Shown here piece after piece: positions 56,541 to 64,000 of a stretch of DNA of 64,000 bases (the stretch's first letter is position 1; each line of letters begins with the position of its first letter). This DNA is from Morinoia aosen. Lineage: Eukaryota > Arthropoda > Malacostraca > Amphipoda > Talitridae. Both the position numbers and the translations under genes were made by a program. Location of the stretch: contig CM059575.1 in assembly GCA_030386875.1 (NCBI GenBank), forward strand, positions 40,206,859 to 40,270,858, written 5' to 3'. The notes below the pieces were generated by a model. It was not told where the DNA came from and did not search any database. It saw nothing but the letters and a program-made list of their open reading frames with translations.

Positions 56541-57345
56541 TATTGTTCTGTTAAGAGTTGTGCAAGATTTGTATTAGTTCTAGAATGGTGCTCATTTCAA
56601 ATAAATTTGATTCGTTTACGTTACCATATGAGTAAATTTCAGTCTGTGGCTTGGTGCAAGTGATATAGACATTTTTCTTAATAAGAAAAACTGGAAATGA
56701 TCTGATAAGTCGGAAGTAATTATTCCAGTAAAAAAAATCAGTTGCATCTGTCATCAATATATTGTCGAGTAGCGTTGCAGATTTTGAGGATATCCGTCTG
56801 GAATCGGAAGGAAAGATTTTGATTGAAAACATTTAGGAAATTTGAGATTGGTTCACAGCTTTCATGTTTCAGCAGATAGTAATTGAAGTCACCGCAGGTT
56901 TTTGTGTCATTGTACCTGTTAAACTGTGACATAATGCGCTTGAGCTCATTCAGGAACGATACAGGAAGAGCTGTTGGAGGCCTATATACCGTTTCAAGCC
57001 TAATCCGTGTACCATTTTCAGTCAGTTCTATGAATAGTGACTATATGATCCCGATTCATAGTTGCGCTTGCTATGTCTCGAGTCTATGTGTTTAGATACG
57101 TACGTGCTGATGCCTCCGCTGCGCTTATTTTTATTGCGTAGTGAGTGGTGGCGATTCTAATTTTGTATTTGGATCATGTCTTTATTTGAATCATCTAGCC
57201 AGCTTTCGGTTAAGCTAATCATGTCAAAGTTACACTTAAGCTTAATAATAATGCATTGTCTTTTCCAAGTTTGAACTGAGTGACCTACAGTTCCAACACA
57301 ACAGCGCAAAATCATTGCGAGTTGTTCGCATCGATTCATTGAATT
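56540..57345 (-). pseudogene. LINE endonuclease domain remnant (probably family B)
   Basis: Minus-strand fragments FDMISLTESWLDDSNKD (57,225-57,175), CGDFNYYLLKHESCEPISNF (56,895) and SATLLDNILMT (56,780) match, in order, the endonuclease motifs ETW, GDFN and the DLIFT-type motif of CR1/L2-like LINEs. Several frameshifts. The sequence differs from the family C endonuclease. Confidence 0.65.
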
Positions 57346-57774
57346 TTGATATATTAATATAGTAGCAGTTTCTAGTTTCGTTTAGGTTTGGATATAGTCT
57401 GTTCAAATGATTGAGATGTGGGGCAATTTCATCGAATACATCAGCATGCTTAGTCGTTTTTAGTAATCATTCAGTAATTACTATACAATGAAGAAAAAAA
57501 TTAAACAAATACAAAGCCATGATAAAATTATGATATTCCTACCTAAAACTAGCTTAAGAAGTAAAAGAGAAAAGTAAGAAGAAATCTAGCATGATTTCAT
57601 AAGAGGTACACGCACTCAGTGCACGAGTGACAATATTGGAGTTCATAAATTGCTCGTAACATAAATTGCTCTTAATGTAGTGGAAAGTACAAATTGCTGA
57701 AGGCGTTGTTGCAAAGTTCACATACCTCAGGTAGTATCCGCACAAATGAAACTAGAGATGAAACACTATAAAAT
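57346..57774. other. Anonymous spacer
   Basis: No feature supported. Confidence 0.4.
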
Positions 57775-59482
57775 TAGTTCGAAATTGCCACTGTTCTTGT
57801 CAAGAAATGTTGCATATTGGTCTTTGTTTCCAAAGCTCTAAGTTTTGGTGTTTTTTAGAGATAGATAATTCCATTGCGAGGTTTGTTGTGATGCAAGATG
57901 TGCTGTTACAACATGGAGGAGACAGCGTCCGTGAGCTGAAATGAAAGTAGGCTTCATTTTGAGCGATCGTTTCTAGTCAGCCATGCAGTGTGTCTGCATC
58001 GCGTGTGCAAATTGGGTTCACTGCTGATTTTTTCGTATCAGCCTGGTCGTACGTTGGGGGCTCTGCAGAGACAAGAAATTTTTCAGGGGTCGTTTTCCAT
58101 TGCAGTGATTACCTATACGTGACTGCGGACGGGTTTTTAATTTTCGAAAAGAGGCATGATGAGCTATGAATTTTTCCAAATTATTTTATTTTCTTAGAAA
58201 TGGTTTTGAATACCGTTATTTGTTTGATTTTCCTCTGTTCCTGAGTATGTATCAGAAAGTCGATGATAGACTGAAAAGGAGGGCATGTCACAGTCACTAT
58301 TTGTATCTGTTGCAAGTATCGCACATTTATTGTTCGTACTTACATTATGCATAGTGGTCTGAGATCGAGTTGGAGAAAGGATCAGGTTTATTAACGTTCC
58401 TCACGCTGTGGATAGGTGAGTTGCTCAAAGTTCTGCTTGATGACGCTCTCTATTTTGAAGGGACTAGTTTACCATGTGCATTAACGTGCACTGGCAGATT
58501 TTCTTTTTCAGAGTTTCAGGTGATAATATTGTTTGATTCCGTGGAGTTTTCTATTCACTGGAGTAATCCACAATTCCACGTAGAGCATGGCATTTGTTGA
58601 AATAAGGACAATGTGGCACGGTGATTCACAATGTTGATTTCATTGCGAGTCGTTTTAGAAAACGGAAATTGGTCATTGGAAGTTATTGAGTGCGTCAGTA
58701 TTATTAGTTTCTGTGTACGTTTGAATTTGAATCAAGTTTTGCAAAAATTCAACGCTTTGTAGAATTCTTGCACATTGCAATCATTAACAATATAAATACG
58801 ACAATGTGCGTACTTCCTTACAATTAGTTTTTCGATTCGAGCTAGGTCTGAGGGCAAGTAGCAGAAACCTTAAAAACTTATTATATAATTATTAAATCTG
58901 GGCATACGATTTATAGTATGGAGAAGGTCATCAATGCGCCCTGAGGGAACAATTTGGATCCAACACGAACGATCGATGTCCTTCCTTCAGATTGCGCTTA
59001 GAATATTGTCATCCAGCGGCAAAGTATTATAAGGTCCTCGACAATTGAAGTCGCCATAAGGAGAAATACTGGCAGGTACTACAGGCACAAGGTCTTGAGA
59101 ACTTATATGTGAATTTAAAGCAAAAGTTGTTCGGTTATGATTTGAATATTAGATACAGTAGAAAAAATCGACGACGGGCGTGAAGGCACACGTTGTCCTG
59201 ATGATTTGTTGAAAAATGTTGCTGTAAGGAACAGATTATAAATAATTTCGTAAATTTTTTCTGAGCTATAATTTCAAGAGGGTGCAAGTACCCATTAAAA
59301 GAAGCAACAGTATTTTTTGTTTTGCTCTGCACTGAAAATTTTTCTTTGTCTTCGCACCTTCCGCTCTGGGATGTTTTACTACCAGTATGAGTTTGTGCGC
59401 TAGTATTATCGAACATATCATCTGGTGAATGAGAAGAATTTACAGTGCTTGAAATGCCTTTACAGGATTTCATAGGAAGGTA
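57775..59482 (-). pseudogene. Family C LINE, copy 4 (ORF1 and OTU region only, old)
   Basis: Co-linear with 43,720-45,330 of copy 2. It contains the SHSPDDMFDNTSAQT piece (59,420), NGYLHPLE, a decayed SGNH-like block whose GDS position again reads as DDNIL (near 59,005), and the OTU block (AHGRCLLHVV near 57,930). Many frameshifts and stops. The 3' half, from endonuclease on, is missing. Confidence 0.8.
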
Positions 59483-60490
59483 ATAGCAAAGAAGAACTTT
59501 AAACCCATTTTAATGAAACGTTTCTAGACTCAGCTCATCATCAGTCAAAATCTGTAAAAATAAAAATATACATGCATTGAATAAAATCACGACTAATTCA
59601 CAAAACTGCTCTTGCAATATTCAAATTGGTGTCTAAATAAAACAATGACATGACGTAAAAAAACTGAATAAATCTAAATATCAGAATTTCACTATCCAGC
59701 ATCGTACACTCTAGGAAACGGGGAAAAAGTTTATACGAGTAAAACTAAAATGCGGAACGGTCATAAGGACATGCAGTCAACCAGCTGAAATGAAATCTTA
59801 TCAAAGGGAGAAGAAGTGGGAATGAGTGAGAGCGAAAGAAAGAGAGGAAGAAATAAAAGAAAGATAGGAAAAAAAGGAAACAGATAGAAGGAGGTAGGGA
59901 AAAAATACTACTTCCAGAGACTGTATAGTATAAATGGAATCGAATGCGAATATTGTTGCACTTCCAGGTCCAAATAATTTTTAAGGGCTAAGCACTTTGA
60001 ATGTCATTCAGGGCCGGTTTCAATTTGTGTATATACAATAGGGTGTCCCAAGCGTATATAGGTAGAAATTCAAAGTAATGATATCAAATCCAGCTAATGC
60101 TGCTCTGGTTCCTCGTCAAATGAAAATGATTCCATCAAATTTTCATGAACATTGGGCAATATTTAATAGTCGCGCAAAACGAATGTTTTTTATAGCTCCT
60201 CTGAGATTCGACCTGAATTTCCATCAAATAATACAATTTTGGCTTTTCATTCTATTGCATATAGGATGACAACTAATGGCTGCATAAATTTGATATTTAT
60301 TGTAACTATTATAAAATACCATTGAAAGGAAATAAATATAAACTCCATCAAATTTCTATATTGATAATATAATTATCATAAGGCAAGATATTTTACCTTA
60401 TCAACAGTTACGTCTCAGGACAACTAAATTTTTATCAGTAATGTACCTAATGCATCGACTTCTGATTTCCTGCAGAAAACAAAGTGTATT
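59483..60490. other. AT- and purine-rich sequence with a possible hammerhead-like core
   Basis: Holds a purine-rich low-complexity tract (about 59,811-59,910, GAAAGAAAGAGAGGAAGAAA type) and, on the minus strand at 59,544-59,519, CTGATGATGAGC...GAAACG. That resembles the conserved core of retrotransposon hammerhead ribozymes. No gene supported. Confidence 0.35.
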
Positions 60491-60494
60491 TGCT

Positions 60495-60800
60495 GTAGTA
60501 TTTGCTGTAGAGGGGTGAGAGGTATTTGGGGTGAGTGGTGCCTTGCTGTAGAGGAGTGAGTGGTGCCTTGCTGTAGAGGAGTGAGTGGTGCCTTGCTGTA
60601 GAGGAGTGAGTGGTGCCTTGCTGTAGAGGGGTGAGTGGTGCACTGCGTCTTGCTGTAGAGGGGTGAGTGGTGCACTGCGTCTTGCTGTAGAGGGGTGAGT
60701 GCTGCCTTCTGTAGACAGGTAAGTGGTGCCTTGCTGTAGAGGGGTGAGTGGTGCCTTGCTGTTGAGGGGTGAGTGGTGCCTTGCTGTAGAGGGGGCAGTG
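60495..60800. repeat. 25-bp minisatellite
   Basis: About eleven units of CTGTAGAGGGGTGAGTGGTG plus CCTTG, with two 32-bp variants (GCACTGCGTCTTG) around 60,640-60,685. The period is not a multiple of three, so repetitive open frames on the minus strand are artefacts. Confidence 0.95.
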
Positions 60801-61007
60801 GCACCATAAGCACCACTCACACCTCTACTCACCCCATAAGGCACCATAAGATGAGTGAAAGCTAAATTTTTGCAATAAGTCCGGTGAAAATGTAAAGAGT
60901 AAACAAGCCAACGAAAATTTGAAAATCGTTACAGAAATCTGATTCGCGAGTATCTACGATACGCGAGCTCAGTGTATCCTATGGAATCATTCTTATTAAA
61001 TAAAAAC

Positions 61008-61165
61008 GTTTAAGCCTCCCTTTAACCCGACCAAGTTGTTCAAAGAGCGGAAGGATAAAGGCACCGTTTAGTATGGAGTTGAGGGAACGTGGAATCTATG
61101 CACATTGCACAAGGTGCATAGAAACAGTAAGCTAAGAAATAAGTTCATGAAACAAAAAAAATATT
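61008..61165 (-). mobile_element. Family A short retroposon, copy 9 (minus strand, truncated)
   Basis: Reverse complement of the 3' half of family A: GTTTAAGCCTCCCTTTAACC, GGCACCGTTTAGTATGGAGTT and GTTCATGAAACAAAAAAA. The 5' half is missing. Confidence 0.75.
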
Positions 61166-61394
61166 CGTTATTATAAAATAGAGCTCTCCTAATGCCCTTA
61201 CAACATTGACCACTGCACGCTATGCCAGTGACCGCTGCACAATATGACGCCCAGCAGAAAACTGAATGAAATGCGCGCCCAGTTAAAGACGAGATAGGAA
61301 GCTGAAAATTTTCTTGTTTAAATTTGTCACGACAGGAAACAAGGGCAACAAGTGCTGGAGTGCGTCCGATTCACTTCGGTTTCTTGGGACAGCC

Positions 61395-62100
61395 TAGTCT
61401 ACAGTGACTCTAACATGCGCAGCTCACAAGAATTCGAAGCATAGTCTAAAATGTTTTATTGCTCGTTACTGATAATTCGTTCACATGGACCCATTCAGTG
61501 CTGCCTTATTTTGGAATGGGAAGGTGCTTCTAACGGGCGTCCCGTACGATGACTTCTTCCGGCATGCTCTGCGACTCTCATAAATAGTGCTCGGTGGGCT
61601 GATCCCACGTACTGCGATGCACAATGCGCACAACTAAATTCATAAATGAGAGATGATCACAAGCCCTTGAGTAGGTCATCTTTAAAGCGAAAGAGAGATC
61701 CAATTGTGAATTTTTTCAATAGAATTATGCGGAAACGAGTCATGGGAATTAATTTACCAAGGATATTAGGTAGTTCATTTTCAATTTTTCGGACTGATGG
61801 CCAAAATAAGGTAGTACGCAATACATAATAGATGAAATTTGTTCAGGTTCTCTAGGGCTATTCACATTTGAAAGAAAAGTATCAATCGATTTATAAAAGG
61901 CAACGACAGGAAAACCGTTGGAACAGAAGTAAGATTTGAGAAACTCCAATTCATGGTGAAGGTTATCATAGGTGGGACAAATCTTATAGGCTCTGTTGAT
62001 TGAAGTGAATTGACTGTTTGTTTTAAAAGGTCTGCTACAGGAACTAAAAAAAGCTGAGAAGTGTTTTCATTGGTCGGTTTTTGCATAAAATGAGAATAGT
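61395..62100 (-). pseudogene. Penelope-like element: reverse-transcriptase end and GIY-YIG endonuclease
   Basis: Minus-strand pieces in shifting frames: FKTNSQFTSINRAYKICPT and HHELEFLKSYFCSNGFPVVA (about 62,050-61,910), LPYFGHQSEKLK (about 61,810), FTIGSLSLKDDL, then YEFSCAHCASQYVGSAHRAL followed by RVAEHAGRSHRTGRPLEAP (about 61,650-61,530), and SNSCELRMLESL near 61,410. The order of reverse transcriptase, cysteine-rich linker and GIY-YIG (here QYVG with downstream Arg and His-containing helices) is specific to Penelope-like retroelements. At least four frame breaks or stops, hence dead. The 5' part is absent. Confidence 0.8.
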
Positions 62101-62149
62101 TGACTGAACTAATCTCATTCTAAGCAAAAACTGACGAATGAAAAACACT

Positions 62150-62233
62150 TGTCAGAAGTGGGATTCGAACCCACGCCTGGAGAACCAGACTGCGACCTGA
62201 ACGCAGCGCCTTAGACCGCTCGGCCATCCTGAC
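62150..62233 (-). tRNA. tRNA-Leu (CAG), copy 1
   Basis: Minus strand: acceptor GTCAGGA pairs with TTCTGAC, discriminator A. The anticodon arm is CTGCG-TTCAGGT-CGCAG, giving anticodon CAG. A long class II variable arm (TCTGGTTCTCCAG) and T arm GTGGGTTCGAATCCCAC follow. No intron; no CCA encoded. An RNA polymerase III terminator (TTTTT, 62,145-62,141) follows. Box A TGGCCGAGCGG and box B GGTTCGAATCC are perfect. Confidence 0.97.
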
Positions 62234-62627
62234 TCCTTTATTCTTCACAATGAGGGAAATTTATTTACGTGTTTATTTTGAAACTCGAATGTTACGTATT
62301 TTGTGGTTTTAGTGAAGTAGCCAAAATGTATTTAATGACAGCTGTCTAAATAATTAATCAAAAGTTTACATGATAGAGCTACAGAGTAAAGATTGGCCAA
62401 ACATTCAAGTTACCTTCTGAAAACAAATATGTAATGAAGTATACGAGTTTCGAAATCAATACTTCCAATTAGGTGCAGAAATGTTATGTGACCACTTCAG
62501 GTGGGTAAATGTACGGTCAACAAAATTCTGTTCAACACACACACACATCGTCCTCGTGATATCTCTTCGCCTGAACTGAAACCAAACAGTATCATCTCAG
62601 ACATGGAAATGCGCATCGAAAAACCTC

Positions 62628-62711
62628 TGTCAGAAGTGGGATTCGAACCCACGCCTGGAGAACCAGACTGCGACCTGAACGCAGCGCCTTAGACCGCTCG
62701 GCCATCCTGAC
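62628..62711 (-). tRNA. tRNA-Leu (CAG), copy 2
   Basis: Sequence identical over all 84 bases to the copy at 62,150, 478 bp away, same strand, also followed by TTTTT (62,623-62,619). Flanking sequence differs apart from a few bases, so the pair is an older duplication kept identical or separately inserted copies. Probably both functional. Confidence 0.97.
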
Positions 62712-62856
62712 TCTCAAGTTATTAGGAAAAATGGTAAAATTATTTAGGCCTAAACATTGATTTCGAAACTCGCATGCTTTGCCTCACATGGGTTAAACAA
62801 TTTAAACAATTTAAACAATTTATTTACCACAGGTGATACAGAGATAAAATGTTTCT

Positions 62857-64000
62857 TAAGTCTAGTACAATGGTCAAATTTGAGTATAGCTACCTGTTGG
62901 CCCGAATAAGTTCAGTGACTTCTAGGGCATCCTACCATCAAGGTTAGTCTTAGGAGTACAATAATGTTTAACCTAATTCACTTAAACTAGAGACGCATTA
63001 GACTGATCAATGAGATAATTAACTCGAAATTAGATACTTCATTTCACAATATAGTTCATATGGACTAGATTTAACAGTATATTCGACAAACGATCCAAGA
63101 ACAGACTGAAGATCGGCGAAATTAACCAAGGCAAATTACATTATTAGGACCAGTTATGTAGGGAACAAGGTTTGACTCTGTGATCTACGACTAGTAATCT
63201 GATAGGAAGTGAGACTCAAGATTTTTTTTGAATACCTTATAAGAATTACTTTCACGGATCTCCGCAGGTATTGAGTTCCAAGTTTTAGTTCCAACGAAGA
63301 GGATACTGTGTTGTGACCGAGCCTTTGAGTAATAAGGAAGCATGAATTTACTTCTATTTCGGGTTAAATGGTCGTGATGACCAGTTTGCGCAGTTAATAG
63401 TTGTTTTAGGCTATTGTCGCCATCATTTGTTAATGTTTTGTAAATGAAATTGCAAATGGAGATTTTGTAGAGATCCGAGAGCTTAAGTATTCGTAAATTT
63501 TTGAATGAGTCATTTGTGTGAGCATTATATTCTAGATTCTTTACCGCTCTTATGGCTCTTTTTTGCAGGGTAAAAATTTTGTTGGTTTTATTTTTATCAG
63601 TTCCGTGCCATGCTTCTATTCCGTATTGCAAGTATGGTGAAATGAGCGTTCAGTAGAGCATTTGTAAGGCTGTTTCAGGCAGGAAATTTTTAACTTTATT
63701 TAGGATTCCGATAGATTTTGATAATTTAGAACTAATACGAGCGATGTGCTCTTTAAAGGATAGATGTTTGTCTATTATGATGCCCAGGAATTTACTCGAG
63801 TTGGTTTCTCCGATTTCACCTTCGCCAATTTGAATGCGTGGGAGAGATATATTTTTCTTGTATGAGAATGTAATATATTTTGTTTTATCGATATTAAGGC
63901 TTATTTTATTAGCTTTAAGCCACAATGAAACCTTATGAAGTTCATTATTTATACGCTCCGCCATCCTAGCGGGATTTTGGTCTGGAAGGACCGCAGAAAG
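62857..64000 (-). pseudogene. Family B LINE, copy 2 (3' part, runs off the window)
   Basis: From the window edge: reverse-transcriptase thumb region NELHKVSLWLKANKISLNID, SKFLGIIIDKHLSFKEHIAR and NKVKNFLPETALQMLY (63,964-63,653). An in-frame TGA follows at 63,652-63,650, and then, still in the same frame, LQYGIEAWHGTDKNKTNKIF, RAIRAVKNLEYNAHTNDSF, LPYYSKARSQHSILFVGTKTW and the end at 63,191. Copy 1 has Arg (CGA-type codon) at the TGA position. The polymerase active site would lie beyond the window. CR1/L2-like. Confidence 0.85.

Noticed and set aside
60401..60847. Repetitive proteins (HHSPLYSKAPLTPLQQ type) on the minus strand
   Set aside because: Artefact of a 25-bp minisatellite read in several frames; no start context or non-repeat domain.
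62501..62692. Short plus-strand open frame ending in SEVGFEPTPGEPDCDLNAAP
   Set aside because: Its end is the antisense of the tRNA-Leu gene.

Overview
This is a eukaryotic, most likely arthropod, genomic window. The evidence is indirect: no operons, an AT-rich intergenic background, and a mix of I-clade, CR1/L2-like and Penelope-like retroelements, a BEL/Pao element and Tc1, IS630-type and hAT DNA transposons. There are also two nuclear tRNA-Leu genes and a fragment resembling an XK-related membrane protein. No species can be named from the sequence alone. Apart from the XKR-like fragment (0.4-1.7 kb) and the tRNA genes (62.1-62.7 kb), nearly everything recognisable is transposon-derived.

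Layout: 0.4-1.7 kb, XKR-like exon followed by coding-looking but frame-broken tail sequence. 1.7-16.8 kb, mostly anonymous AT-rich DNA with at least six copies of a short retroposon (called family A here), one inserted inside another. 16.8-18.8 kb, a truncated LINE of family C. 18.8-21.1 kb, a decayed IS630/Tc1-superfamily transposon with expanded 21-bp-unit terminal repeats. 21.5-23.2 kb, a complete Tc1-like element whose transposase has one internal stop.

23.3-48.1 kb is a four-layer nest. A 5'-truncated family C LINE tail was split by a full-length I-clade element (23,915-30,578, 14-bp target duplication). It was split again by a BEL/Pao element (31,241-47,793, 431-bp LTRs differing at 6 positions, 5-bp duplication). 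The gag gene of that BEL element was in turn interrupted by a nearly full-length family C LINE (37,633-47,129, 8-bp duplication). Family C therefore inserted both before and after the BEL element.

48.1-64 kb: a dead Ty3/gypsy gag containing an internally deleted hAT element; a hAT transposase pseudogene split by a family A copy; a tRNA-derived SINE; two copies of another LINE (family B); an old family C ORF1 copy; a Penelope-like remnant; a 25-bp minisatellite; and twin tRNA-Leu(CAG) genes.

Most interesting: family C appears to carry an OTU-type cysteine protease domain in the same frame as its endonuclease and reverse transcriptase, plus an SGNH-like ORF1 domain whose usual catalytic serine position is asparagine. 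The I-clade element has a canonical A_AAA_AAG slippery heptamer exactly where its ORF1 changes frame. The BEL gag holds a 51-unit array coding for Lys-Ser-Val. I found no new multi-gene cellular system; what is new here is most likely transposon biology.
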